Of a DNA stretch of 64,000 bases, positions 18,391-27,488 are shown piece by piece. The notes beneath the pieces were generated by a model that made no database searches, was not told where the DNA came from, and saw only the letters and a list, made by a program, of their open reading frames with translations. The position numbers were made by a program, and so were the translations under genes. The stretch's first letter is position 1, and every line of letters begins with the position of its first letter. Origin of the DNA: an uncultured Colwellia sp. (GTDB taxonomy: Bacteria; Pseudomonadota; Gammaproteobacteria; Enterobacterales; Alteromonadaceae). The DNA lies in contig CAJXQM010000004.1 of the NCBI GenBank assembly GCA_913058145.1, positions 1 to 64,000 on the forward strand, written 5' to 3'.

Positions 18391-19695
18391 CTATTTAGCT
18401 TTAGCCTTCACTGGCTCAACTGTTGGGATAAGAATCCAAACAGCGGCCATAGCAATAACAGCTAAAGAAGCGCCGATTACAAATACAGTCGTGTAATTAC
18501 CATCTGCTGTTAAAATAGGTACTAGAGAAATTAATCCGGCTACAGCAAGTTTAGCTGCCATGCCCGCGAAACCTGCAAGTGTTCCAACAGATTTCTGACT
18601 AAACAAGTCGCTTGGTAGTGTTTGAACATTACCGATAGCAGTTTGAAATCCGAATAAAATAACCGCCATAATCATTACCGCAGTAGTTGGGCCACCAGGA
18701 CTCGACATAGCTAATAAAGATGGCAACATAATTAAACAACCCAAGGTGATAGTTAATTTACGTGTTTTATCTGTATTCCAGCCTGCTTTTAAACGATTTT
18801 GTGCAAGAAGACCACCAAACCAAGCTCCAAACATTGCACCAACATATGGCACCCAGCCATAAATACCAATTGCTTTGACATCCATTCCGTACACTTCATT
18901 AAGGTAAAGAGGAGTCCAAGCAACAAACAGCCACCAAATAGGATCAATGGCTGCAGAAGCAATAATTACTCCCCAGCTCTGTTTATGAGAAAGTAGCTCA
19001 GTTGTTGTAGGAGTATATTCTTCTACGGCTTCGGTAGACTTTGTTGAAACAGAACTTTGTTGACCGGTTAAGATATATTCGCGTTCTTGAGGTGTGATCC
19101 AAGGATGAGTTTTTGGTGGCGATTTAACTAATATGAGCCAAGGAATAAGCCATAATAATCCAATAACACCGATAAGCACAAACACCATTTGCCAGCTGAA
19201 AAATACCGTCATATAAGCTATTAATGGAATTGAGATAATACCGCCGATGGCAGCGCCTGAGTTAAATATACCCTGCGCTAAAGCACGTTCTTTAGTTGGG
19301 AACCAGTCAGCATTACTTTTAGTCGCTCCTGGCCAATTACCCGCTTCTGCTACACCTAAAATTGCACGGAAAATAGCAAAACTAAGTGCACCTTGAGCAA
19401 GTGCATGAAGCGCTGTAGCGATTGACCAAACACCAATAGATAAAACAAAACCTAAACGTGTACCTATCCAGTCAAATATTTTACCAAATATAGCTTGACC
19501 AAAAGCATAAGAGAATACAAAAACAACCGTTATATTCGCATATATTTGCTTACGCTCTAAGGCTGACTCATCGGGAAACAAATCTTCTACGATATCAGGC
19601 CAAAGTACACTAAGTGCTTGACGATCAATATAGTTAATAACGGTGGCTAGTGCTATTAAAGCAATAACCCACCAACGTACACCTTTCAATTGCAT
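18391..19695 (-). CDS. MFS uronate transporter (ACS/ExuT family)
   Basis: Anion:cation symporter-type MFS protein, 434 residues with 12 helices. The first helix reads RWWVIALIALATVINYIDRQALS, the characteristic start of hexuronate/glucarate transporters. GRNWPGATKS-type signature is present as EAGNWPGATKSNADWF. It overlaps or abuts kdgF by 1 bp and sits in the lyase operon. It most likely imports unsaturated uronate monomers or oligomers from the periplasm; the exact substrate is not visible from sequence. A central hydrophilic loop (residues 210-235) is normal for ACS members. Confidence 0.92.
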   Translation of the reverse strand: MQLKGVRWWVIALIALATVINYIDRQALSVLWPDIVEDLFPDESALERKQIYANITVVFVFSYAFGQAIFGKIFDWIGTRLGFVLSIGVWSIATALHALAQGALSFAIFRAILGVAEAGNWPGATKSNADWFPTKERALAQGIFNSGAAIGGIISIPLIAYMTVFFSWQMVFVLIGVIGLLWLIPWLILVKSPPKTHPWITPQEREYILTGQQSSVSTKSTEAVEEYTPTTTELLSHKQSWGVIIASAAIDPIWWLFVAWTPLYLNEVYGMDVKAIGIYGWVPYVGAMFGAWFGGLLAQNRLKAGWNTDKTRKLTITLGCLIMLPSLLAMSSPGGPTTAVMIMAVILFGFQTAIGNVQTLPSDLFSQKSVGTLAGFAGMAAKLAVAGLISLVPILTADGNYTTVFVIGASLAVIAMAAVWILIPTVEPVKAKAK

Positions 19696-20093
19696 TATTT
19701 ACTCTCCGCTGGCTTACTATTAAGTTGCTCTACATCAATATTATTAAATACACCTTCCGGTAAAAAATCTTCACGCGGGGGGCTAAAAGTATCGATTAAA
19801 ATACCACCTGTTGTGCATGTAGCACCATGGTCTGCCCATGGTTGGATCAAACAGCTATCACCTTCTTTCATGATGGTTGTTACGCCATCGATATTAAAGT
19901 GAAACTCTCCTTTAACAACGTAAGTCACTTGAGAATGTCTGTGTGCGTGGCTGTATCCAATAGCACCTTTTTCAAAATAAATTTTAACAGCCATTAACTC
20001 ATGGTTATAACCTAACATTTGACGTTTTAAACCGCCGCCAATGTCTTCGATTTCTGCTTCATCTACCGATGTAAAAATTTTACTCTGACTCAT
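19695..20093 (-). CDS. kdgF: Cupin KdgF, unsaturated uronate ring-opening enzyme
   Basis: Small cupin (132 residues) that converts 4,5-unsaturated monouronate to the linear ketonized 5-keto-4-deoxyuronate (DEH). Metal ligands are visible in YSHAHRHSQVTYV (H49, H51, H53, Q55 region) and QPWADHGATC (H89), the conserved KdgF/cupin pattern. It sits between the PL17 lyase, which makes its substrate, and the transporter, and shares one base with the transporter start. No signal peptide is present, so it acts in the cytoplasm. Confidence 0.92.
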   Translation of the reverse strand: MSQSKIFTSVDEAEIEDIGGGLKRQMLGYNHELMAVKIYFEKGAIGYSHAHRHSQVTYVVKGEFHFNIDGVTTIMKEGDSCLIQPWADHGATCTTGGILIDTFSPPREDFLPEGVFNNIDVEQLNSKPAESK

Positions 20094-20102
20094 AATTGAT
20101 TC

Positions 20103-22367
20103 CTATGCTTTAATTTTGAACAATTTAAAACGGCCATCAAATTGATATGTCGAGCCATTAAATATAAAGGAGTTTGATTGATTACTTTTAATATTTTCAG
20201 CTGAGTTAAAAGCTAACAAATAAGATATATTTCCTTCAAACCGAATTTCTACTACATCAATATTTTCAGCTTTGTGATGTGATAGTTTTTGAATTTTACT
20301 GACCGCCGATACGGTAAACTCTTTTGAGGGGTTATATTCACCATGTGGCTCTAACACACTAACAAAGGTATGATTTTTAGACTTTGTTTTACGGTTAATA
20401 AACGCATTTTCATTACGTAGATTAAACAAGGGATCGTTCGCGCCAATTTGGGTGAAAATCAATGATGTTTCACCATCCATAATGGAAGAGTTGGTATAAA
20501 ATCGGCCATTATCATTCAACCACGTAATTTGAGATAAACCCGCTTTAGGTTGTGCTTGTGCTTTCAACCATAAATGCTGATAACCATTCTCTTTACCTAA
20601 TACCGGTAAACTGGTTAATTGTGTATCTAGCTCAAAACTAGTGCTAATTAAGTGACCTTTATAGTGCACAGGTAAATCATACTGATGTTTGTCTTTTGAC
20701 GTTGCCTCAAACACGTCAACAACGAATGACTGCTCTTCACCCGACTTTTTCATTGGTAGTTTAATCAAGGCCAGCGTACGTTTTAACGAAACGCCTTTAT
20801 AAGCGCTATCAATACTTGCTGAACTGATAGTGATATTTTCATCTTTTTCAAAAAATAATAATTCAGGATGATTCGCATTGCCCTTTTTAACGCTGGCATT
20901 AAAGTGCGTTTTCTCATCTACAACAACGGTGTTGTGCGCTATCGTTTGTTTTGCCCACGTGCTATTTTCAGGTAAATAACGACCACCATATTTAGCTTCT
21001 ACATTTAAAAATCTAGCAGCGCCATAGTCGGAAACTATTTCTTCACCTCTGTCGTAAAACTGCCACGTTAGTTTATCAAAATGACCATGACCTAAACCTT
21101 GCGCTGCAGGCTTAAATAGCACGGCTTGTTCACCACCTACATTCTGACGCATGATAACTAACGCACCTTGCTTACCGTCATTTCCATCACCAAAGGCAAC
21201 AGACTTAAACTCATAAGGTTGCTCTAGCTTTTTATCAAGGGCTTGAGCAACTTTTAAACCATCACCCGTTAATAAAATTTGATTTTGTTGTTTGGCAATA
21301 TCGAGTAAGCCAGCATGTTTTGTTAAACCATAAGCAACGGCAACACCGTTAACTAATTCAATCGTATCGATTCCCTTACTTTTAATGGCATCATTAATAG
21401 GAAAGAACAATTTGTTATAGCTTAATTGTATTGTCGCATCGATTGCTTTTAAGACAATGCCATCGCGATATTCAAATATTTTACGTGTCGGTTGATTGGT
21501 TTGAATGGCCTTAGCAAACGTAACAAATGGCAATAACGCAAAACGTTGATAATAAGGACCTTCGTTATAATAACCTTGTGGAGAAAACAGCTCATCTAAC
21601 TGTATTAAAAAGCCACCTTTACCTGATTTATCTAAACCATAAAGTGCCTGCTCCACCCAGTCCAATTCACCTAATACATAACCTGTCATGCCTACAGCAG
21701 CAGTTGTCCATGTACCATGATTATGCACTTTATTGAATGTTTCAGGAGAGTCTACTGATAAAAACTTTACAATGGGGCGAAATAAGCCGTTCTCGATTTT
21801 TTCTTTTTCTGCTGCATTCAACGAAGATAAAATCAAATCGTAAGCTTGGCTGGTATACACCAACCACATCGCTTCGTTTAAGCTTTGCCAAAATAATTTA
21901 CCCGGGTTTTGTTTACCCATTTTTCTTTTTGGATGTAAAGGCAAGGTAGGGTAAAGATCTGCATAGGTAAGTAGCATGTCACGTACATAGCTAGCATAAT
22001 TAGCATCTTGGGTTAATTGATACATCATGCCCGCATCGTACATTAACTTATAATTTTTCTTGTGACGCTCATGAGTGTAGCCACCGCCGCCATCTTTTGG
22101 CATTGGTACAGTAATAGCTTGTGCTATTTGTTTATCAACCGATGCCTTATTAGCGATAAAAGTACGTTTGAATTGTCCCTCTTGCTTTATCGCGCTGCGC
22201 ATACTTACCACGTCAGCAGCCGTTTCAACAAGGTTAGGACTCGTACTTGCCATCGCTATTTGATTACCCCCTACAGAAGAAAGAATAACAATCGCGATAG
22301 TCGACAACCATCTTTTCGATAATGGTAACACCGAGGATAAACATAACGTTTTATTAAAAAAATTCAT
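20103..22367 (-). CDS. PL17 oligoalginate lyase
   Basis: Exolytic alginate lyase that releases unsaturated monouronates from oligoalginate. The 754 residues start with a signal peptide (cleavage likely after AMA, residue 40); no lipobox is evident. An alpha/alpha-toroid domain is followed by a heparinase-II/III-like beta-sheet domain. Catalytic residues are visible: N216/H217 in VHNHGTW, Y273 in EGPYYQRF and Y464 in GGRYLP. The zinc triad H429 (GHGHFDK), D447 (VSDYG) and H478 (IAHNT) keeps the spacing known from Saccharophagus Alg17C. It lies 13 bp after the PL6 gene and 9 bp before kdgF. Confidence 0.95.
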   Translation of the reverse strand: MNFFNKTLCLSSVLPLSKRWLSTIAIVILSSVGGNQIAMASTSPNLVETAADVVSMRSAIKQEGQFKRTFIANKASVDKQIAQAITVPMPKDGGGGYTHERHKKNYKLMYDAGMMYQLTQDANYASYVRDMLLTYADLYPTLPLHPKRKMGKQNPGKLFWQSLNEAMWLVYTSQAYDLILSSLNAAEKEKIENGLFRPIVKFLSVDSPETFNKVHNHGTWTTAAVGMTGYVLGELDWVEQALYGLDKSGKGGFLIQLDELFSPQGYYNEGPYYQRFALLPFVTFAKAIQTNQPTRKIFEYRDGIVLKAIDATIQLSYNKLFFPINDAIKSKGIDTIELVNGVAVAYGLTKHAGLLDIAKQQNQILLTGDGLKVAQALDKKLEQPYEFKSVAFGDGNDGKQGALVIMRQNVGGEQAVLFKPAAQGLGHGHFDKLTWQFYDRGEEIVSDYGAARFLNVEAKYGGRYLPENSTWAKQTIAHNTVVVDEKTHFNASVKKGNANHPELLFFEKDENITISSASIDSAYKGVSLKRTLALIKLPMKKSGEEQSFVVDVFEATSKDKHQYDLPVHYKGHLISTSFELDTQLTSLPVLGKENGYQHLWLKAQAQPKAGLSQITWLNDNGRFYTNSSIMDGETSLIFTQIGANDPLFNLRNENAFINRKTKSKNHTFVSVLEPHGEYNPSKEFTVSAVSKIQKLSHHKAENIDVVEIRFEGNISYLLAFNSAENIKSNQSNSFIFNGSTYQFDGRFKLFKIKA

Positions 22368-22380
22368 AAAATAGCTCTTA

Positions 22381-24648
22381 TTAAAATTGCTTGTTATTTA
22401 ATAGCACAGCAGTATGTGGACCTTTAGCATGTAACTCTTTCACACTAGGCGCTGCAGTTTTGTTAAACGTGTTATTTTGTACGACCGTTTTAGGCTCGCC
22501 AACGGTATGTTCAATGTCAATTAATCCACTTTTAACAAATGTATTACTGTCGATAGTAGAGACTTGAACACCATGCAAGGAAATTACAGACTTAGATTTA
22601 TTGCGTTTACCATTACCTACGTTATTCACCGTGTTGTCTTTTAAAAGTATATGAGGGCCAAATGTACTTTCGTCTGAGCCTCCACGATATAAGTTAACTA
22701 ACATCCCCTCAACATTTCTAAAGGTGTTATTAATTATATTTAGGTACTCAACGTTATAAATACCTAAATCATCAATTTCTTTGTTTAGTCTAAAAATATC
22801 ACCTGTAATATTTTCGAAAACATTATTTTCAACGTCAATAGACTGTGCAAATGCTCGACTACCTGAATCTAAAAAGTGGAAAGAATGGTTAACATTTAGA
22901 TCTTTAATCACACTATTTTTCATGGCAAAACGGTAATTTTTAAACATACCCCATTTAGCCGTTCTAACAAAGGTATTACCTGAATAGTCAGCGCTGCTTT
23001 TACCGCTAACCACAACACCATCAATACTTAAGCTGCCACCGTTATTAATTTCAAATAAAGTTGAACGACCAAACTCTAAGGTTACCTGATGACGATTTTT
23101 AGCGTTAATTGACACTGTTTTATCCAGCTTAACAATTTTATCTATGCTGTAATTCCCATCGTCTAACACTAAGATATCACCTGAATTTGCTTGCTTAATC
23201 GCTTTATACAGAGATTCACCACCGGCTTGAACTACCGTTGATTTTCCTGAATCAAAGGCAACGTCCGGCTCTGCCTTGGTATACCAGGCTGTACCTGTTT
23301 GATTTTTTTGTGTTGGCTGAAGCTCTTTTGATACACCTACACCGCTAATATCAGACGTTGGATATAACAAACCATTCGCTGCTCGCTTTAATATGAGATT
23401 TTTCTCTGTTATACCTGAAGAAATTTTATTATCAGTAAGCTTATTTGAAAGATTATCTGAGAAGGTAATACCACTAATGTCGTCAAAAACTGAGAAAGGT
23501 GCTTTACTATTTTCATTAAAAAATAAATTATTGTTAATGACACTACTTTTAGGAACTGCTGATCGTTCAGCATCACTCCCTGCGGCTAAATGAACATGGT
23601 CAATATTAATAAGGCTATTATTTTCAATTTTTGCATTAACAACTTGATGATAACGATTAATACTAGAATTTGGCACGCCATTCATAATAGTTAAACCACT
23701 ACCAAAACGGTATCCAGTTAACCCTTCTAAATAATTATTACGTACTATTTGGTCACGATTGATTACACGAATACCGCCGGTATGATCTACGCCATTACCA
23801 AAAAACACGTTGTTTTCAATACGATTACCATTACCATGGCGAAGTGTTAACGTTCCTCGAGATTCGAAAAAGGTATTGTTGATAATATTATTTTTACCTG
23901 ATTTAACAGATACAATTTCAACTTCACCGTTACAACGATCAAAGTAGTTATTCTCTACGGTCGTAAAAGAATTTGTTAATGAATGATGGCTTGTACCTAT
24001 GCGTAATGTCTCACCACCATTTGAACCGAATATAGGTCGTGGGCCAAAATAGTTATGATCAATTCTATGATGATTCTCTTGGCTATCTTCTGTTGTAAGT
24101 CTAACGGCAAGTGTAACGCCTTTATTGCGTTTACCCACTAAATGATTATGATCAAAGCGATTATGTTGACCATAAATACCCACCCAATAATCTGATTCAA
24201 AACGGTCTGGGTTACTAAAATTATCAATCACAACTTCGGTGATTCGAGAATAAAAAGCTAATTCAGTTTTGTTTTTTCTAAACGAGATAACTTCACTACT
24301 TGGTGTATAACCTTCTTTAAAGACAAGCCCAGAAACTACTAAATACTTTCCGGCTAGCCGTAAATTAGATTGCCCTGTAAGGAAAACTTTGCCTTTATTT
24401 TCTGCGGTGAGTGTTATCGGATTTTCTTTCGTACCTTCCGCTTCAAATAGAATTTCAAAATTATTCCATGTGCCGTTAGCTAGAACAATTTTGTCACCTG
24501 ACTTTACTTTTTTAAGTACATTTTGATAGGATTTAGGAGTGTTAACCAACCAGTCTTTTGCCGTAACTTGGCCAGATAATAACAAAGCAAACACTGATAA
24601 TGTTAGCGCTCTGACGTAGTGTGTAGTTTTAATTGGGTACATTAACAT
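22381..24648 (-). CDS. PL6 alginate lyase, two-domain form
   Basis: Secreted or periplasmic parallel-beta-helix lyase that depolymerises alginate. The 755 residues begin with a signal peptide (cleavage near VTA, residue 30). The N-terminal catalytic helix holds GSNGGETLRIGTSHHS, E242/E244/K249 in GEVEIVSVKSG, and R270 in GTLTLRHG. The E-E-K-R spacing (2, 5, 21) is that of the Glaciecola enzyme AlyGC. A second beta-helix domain starts near residue 465. An alternative start two codons in (ATG 24642) has a better spaced AAGAG ribosome binding site. First gene of the operon PL6-PL17-kdgF-MFS-kdgK-eda. Confidence 0.95.
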   Translation of the reverse strand: MLMYPIKTTHYVRALTLSVFALLLSGQVTAKDWLVNTPKSYQNVLKKVKSGDKIVLANGTWNNFEILFEAEGTKENPITLTAENKGKVFLTGQSNLRLAGKYLVVSGLVFKEGYTPSSEVISFRKNKTELAFYSRITEVVIDNFSNPDRFESDYWVGIYGQHNRFDHNHLVGKRNKGVTLAVRLTTEDSQENHHRIDHNYFGPRPIFGSNGGETLRIGTSHHSLTNSFTTVENNYFDRCNGEVEIVSVKSGKNNIINNTFFESRGTLTLRHGNGNRIENNVFFGNGVDHTGGIRVINRDQIVRNNYLEGLTGYRFGSGLTIMNGVPNSSINRYHQVVNAKIENNSLINIDHVHLAAGSDAERSAVPKSSVINNNLFFNENSKAPFSVFDDISGITFSDNLSNKLTDNKISSGITEKNLILKRAANGLLYPTSDISGVGVSKELQPTQKNQTGTAWYTKAEPDVAFDSGKSTVVQAGGESLYKAIKQANSGDILVLDDGNYSIDKIVKLDKTVSINAKNRHQVTLEFGRSTLFEINNGGSLSIDGVVVSGKSSADYSGNTFVRTAKWGMFKNYRFAMKNSVIKDLNVNHSFHFLDSGSRAFAQSIDVENNVFENITGDIFRLNKEIDDLGIYNVEYLNIINNTFRNVEGMLVNLYRGGSDESTFGPHILLKDNTVNNVGNGKRNKSKSVISLHGVQVSTIDSNTFVKSGLIDIEHTVGEPKTVVQNNTFNKTAAPSVKELHAKGPHTAVLLNNKQF

Positions 24649-24815
24649 CTCTTTTTTAACTTGTTTAAAAATTAGTTCTCTATATGAGCAGTGACGTAAA
24701 CAGACCTAAATAAATCCATGTTGATTCACTTTCTGACTCTTAATTGGATACTCATAATCCCGAGATAACATGAGTATATTTAACCAATACCCAAACAGAT
24801 TGTCAACCACTTTAC

Positions 24816-24881
24816 ATTACCAATAACACCATAATTGGTAATACCTTGTTATATGTAATATACTTGGTAAACATACCAAGT
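24816..24881. promoter_or_regulatory. Paired operator-like palindromes between the lyase operon and gntR
   Basis: Two inverted repeats: ATTACCAAT-N9-ATTGGTAAT (24816-24842) and ACTTGGTA-AACA-TACCAAGT (24862-24881). Another AACCAAT half-site lies at 24782. TTGGT/ACCAA half-sites are typical for FadR-subfamily GntR regulators such as UxuR/ExuR (TTGGTATACCAA). Position between the divergent PL6 and gntR genes suggests control of both. Confidence 0.7.
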
Positions 24882-24994
24882 TATAATCTAAAAAAGTCTA
24901 GCGCGAATAATTTTGCTATGAGAAAGACAACGCTATATCATATTGATTTTTTTATACTATGTTTTTTTATACTATTCAAAGCAGAGGAAGTAAT

Positions 24995-25738
24995 ATGAGC
25001 AGCAACCGTAGACTGTTTTGGAGCATTGTAGATAAAATAGAGGCTTTAATTGATTCAGGACTCTACTCACCTGGCAGTCGCTTACCACCAGAAAGGGAAT
25101 TAGCAGAAACGTTTAATGTTAGTAGGCCCACTGTACGCGAAGCTATAATAGCACTTGAGGTTCGGGAAAAAATAGAAGTTAAAACGGGATCAGGGGTTTA
25201 TGTTCTAGAACCAGTTAACAAACTAAACTCACAAAGTAAGGTTAATGCTTTTGAAGTAACACAAGCTCGCGCATTAATCGAAGGAGAAGTTGCCGCACTT
25301 GCCGCAACAACCATCACTAAGGATGAGTTATCGTGTTTATATCAAACGTTAGTTGATATGGAAAACAACCATTTTATTGCTGCAGCAGACAAAGAGTTTC
25401 ATCAAATCATAGCTAACGCTACCCGAAATAGTGCAATGATATTAACGGTAGAGAACCTTTGGAAACTTCGTTCTTCTACTCCTGAAATAATTAATGATTA
25501 TGATAGTGTATGTAGTAAAGACGGTTCAAAAACGATTGCAGAGCATAAAGCCATCTATCAAGCGTTAGAGTCTGGAGATGCTACACAAGCTAGAAGTGCG
25601 ATGCATAGCCACTTTAATAGGTTGATAAACGCCTTGTTTGATGCCGTAGAAACTAGATCTCTAGAGGAAATCAGACGAAAACATAACGAAAAACGTGGAC
25701 TTTATTCTATTCCTAATTCTGCCAAACTTAGCCCCTAG
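24995..25738 (+). CDS. GntR-family regulator, FadR subgroup (uronate-responsive)
   Basis: Transcription regulator with an N-terminal winged HTH (LPPERELAETFNVSRPTVREAI) and an all-helical FCD effector domain that contains conserved metal/ligand histidines (ADKEFHQIIA, HKAIYQALESGD, MHSHFNRLI). Start placed at ATG 24995, which has GAGGAAG 7-8 nt upstream, rather than at the track start 24959. The FCD group usually binds sugar acids. Divergent from the lyase operon with two palindromes between, so it probably represses the uronate genes and itself until an intermediate such as KDG or DEH appears. The effector is an inference. Confidence 0.93.
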   Translation: MSSNRRLFWSIVDKIEALIDSGLYSPGSRLPPERELAETFNVSRPTVREAIIALEVREKIEVKTGSGVYVLEPVNKLNSQSKVNAFEVTQARALIEGEVAALAATTITKDELSCLYQTLVDMENNHFIAAADKEFHQIIANATRNSAMILTVENLWKLRSSTPEIINDYDSVCSKDGSKTIAEHKAIYQALESGDATQARSAMHSHFNRLINALFDAVETRSLEEIRRKHNEKRGLYSIPNSAKLSP

Positions 25739-26098
25739 TCAGCATTTATTTACATTATGTTGATACAATGCCTCTTAAATGGGAGGTAAAATAAATTATA
25801 ATGTTAACTAAAATGGCATCACAAACATTTATTACTTTCATCATTAATAAAATTTAATCATATTTTCTTTTATTACTGGCTTATATTACTGGCTTATATT
25901 ACTGGCTTATATTGTTACATATTACGTGCATAAAAATACGGTAATAGTCACTCAATGGCCTATTAAGTAAGTGCGTCTGGGTTAAGCCTAGATGAGGTAA
26001 AGCTTGGTAAGCTAATGAAAAATCAGATTAGAGGACTTAGCCTTACTACAGTGTCTATGACTAGAAAATTTCAACACCGTAATAAGGTTACTTTCGAA
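25739..26098. other. Intergenic gap with a 13-bp triplication
   Basis: Gap of 360 bp between the convergent gntR and reductase genes. It holds three exact tandem copies of TTACTGGCTTATA (25873-25911). I see no ORF, RNA gene or clear terminator. Short imperfect stems (for example CCTC/GAGG near 25770) are too weak to call. Confidence 0.6.
25873..25911. repeat. 13-bp tandem triplication
   Basis: TTACTGGCTTATA repeated three times without mismatch, non-coding, between convergent genes. Confidence 0.95.
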
Positions 26099-26983
26099 CT
26101 ACTTTTCTAATTTAGCATTAAAGTAATCAAAAATTACGGGGACGTCATTCTGACCAAGACCCGCATCAACAGCAGCTTGTAGGTTAGCAGAAGTACCCTG
26201 AGCAATTAAAGACTCACCACCTAAATCGGCAACCATTTGGTTAAAATAACCAAGATCTTTGTTTGCGTTAGCAACAGAGAAACCTAATTTTTCTTCACCG
26301 TCTACAGCATAAAACTTAGTAAACTGCATGAATGGTGAGTTAGATGGACCCGCTGACATGATGTCGAATAATTGCTGGCCATCAACACCAGCAGCTTTCG
26401 CCACAGCAAATGCTTGTGACATAGCAGTAACCGTTGTCATACCAATGAAGTTATTGATTAACTTAGTTGTGTGGCCAGCACCAAGTGCGCCAAGGTGAAA
26501 TACGTTTTCGCCTTGCTCATCAAGAACTGGCTTAACTTTGTTGAACGTATCAATATTACCGGCAGCCATAATGTTTAATAAACCATCTTTGGCGTGTGCA
26601 GGAGTACGACCTAACGGAGCGTCAATCATGCCAGCGCCTTTAGCGGCTAGGTCAGCACCTATCTTACGTGTAGAATCTGGAATAGAAGTACCAAAATCAA
26701 TTAATGTTTTGCCTTCTGTCATACCCGCTAAGATACCGTCTTCAGCATAAACGACTAATTCAACTACTGTTGAAGTAGTCAGGGCCAACATTACGATATC
26801 ACTTTTTTCAGCTAATTCTTTACCTGAGCTAACTTCAGTAGCGTTGCCACGAGCGATAACTTTTGCAACAGCATCTTTATTAAGATCCATTACGTTTACT
26901 TGAAAACCACGAGTTTGGAGGTTTTCAACCATGTTGCCGCCCATAAGACCAAGGCCAATGAAACCTATAATCGGTTTTGTCAT
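26099..26983 (-). CDS. NAD(P)-dependent beta-hydroxyacid dehydrogenase, probable DEH reductase
   Basis: 294-residue member of the 3-hydroxyisobutyrate/tartronate-semialdehyde dehydrogenase family. Rossmann motif GFIGLGLMGGNM is N-terminal, the substrate signature is DAPLGRTPAHAKDG, and the catalytic lysine sits in KLINNFIG. In alginate loci of vibrios a reductase of this family converts DEH to KDG, which is the step otherwise missing here between KdgF and KdgK, so I assign that role by context. Tartronate semialdehyde reductase remains possible from sequence alone. It is separately transcribed with its own ACCAAT/ATTGGT site upstream. Confidence 0.85.
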   Translation of the reverse strand: MTKPIIGFIGLGLMGGNMVENLQTRGFQVNVMDLNKDAVAKVIARGNATEVSSGKELAEKSDIVMLALTTSTVVELVVYAEDGILAGMTEGKTLIDFGTSIPDSTRKIGADLAAKGAGMIDAPLGRTPAHAKDGLLNIMAAGNIDTFNKVKPVLDEQGENVFHLGALGAGHTTKLINNFIGMTTVTAMSQAFAVAKAAGVDGQQLFDIMSAGPSNSPFMQFTKFYAVDGEEKLGFSVANANKDLGYFNQMVADLGGESLIAQGTSANLQAAVDAGLGQNDVPVIFDYFNAKLEK

Positions 26984-27039
26984 TTTTAACTCCTAAAATA
27001 TTGAATTTTGTTTATCTGAATGTGAACATCGCTCACCTT

Positions 27040-27081
27040 ATTAGGTGTGCATACTATTTTATTAGGTGTGCATACTATTTT
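27040..27081. repeat. 21-bp direct duplication
   Basis: ATTAGGTGTGCATACTATTTT occurs twice in tandem without mismatch, 57-98 bp upstream of the reductase start. It could alter promoter spacing. Confidence 0.93.
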
Positions 27082-27292
27082 ATTTACGTAAATCAGGTTA
27101 AATCATTACACTCTTGGATCATTATTCACTCAATAATCCAAACACCATACTTTATGTTTAACCGGTTAATCATTTTTGTTTGAACACCTATTTTTATTGT
27201 GCTTTTGTTTAAAAACAAAACACTCTTATTATTTAGAAATACTCAAAACAATAAGGGATAAAAGAATACTAACCAAAGATAATTATCATGTC

Positions 27293-27337
27293 AACCAATC
27301 AATACCAATTGGTAATAACATTGGTACATTAACCTAC
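27293..27337. promoter_or_regulatory. Operator-like cluster upstream of the reductase
   Basis: Contains AACCAAT, then the perfect 12-bp palindrome TACCAATTGGTA (27303-27314), then ATTGGTA. TACCAAT-N10-ATTGGTA is also an inverted repeat. Same half-sites as at 24.8 kb and 31.3 kb. It lies about 310 bp upstream of the reductase and beyond the uxuA stop codon. The rest of the 26984-27488 gap shows only the 21-bp duplication. Confidence 0.6.
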
Positions 27338-27488
27338 CAGACTTTGATTTAGTATTCAAAAAACTCAGTATTAGCATGGCCAAAGTGTGATGTTTTATTT
27401 CGTTCAACATATCGCTGCAACGACGAAATTTTTCAAGTAAAGGTAGGCTATATGTTTATTTAAATCACCTTAACCTGTCGCCTTAAAG

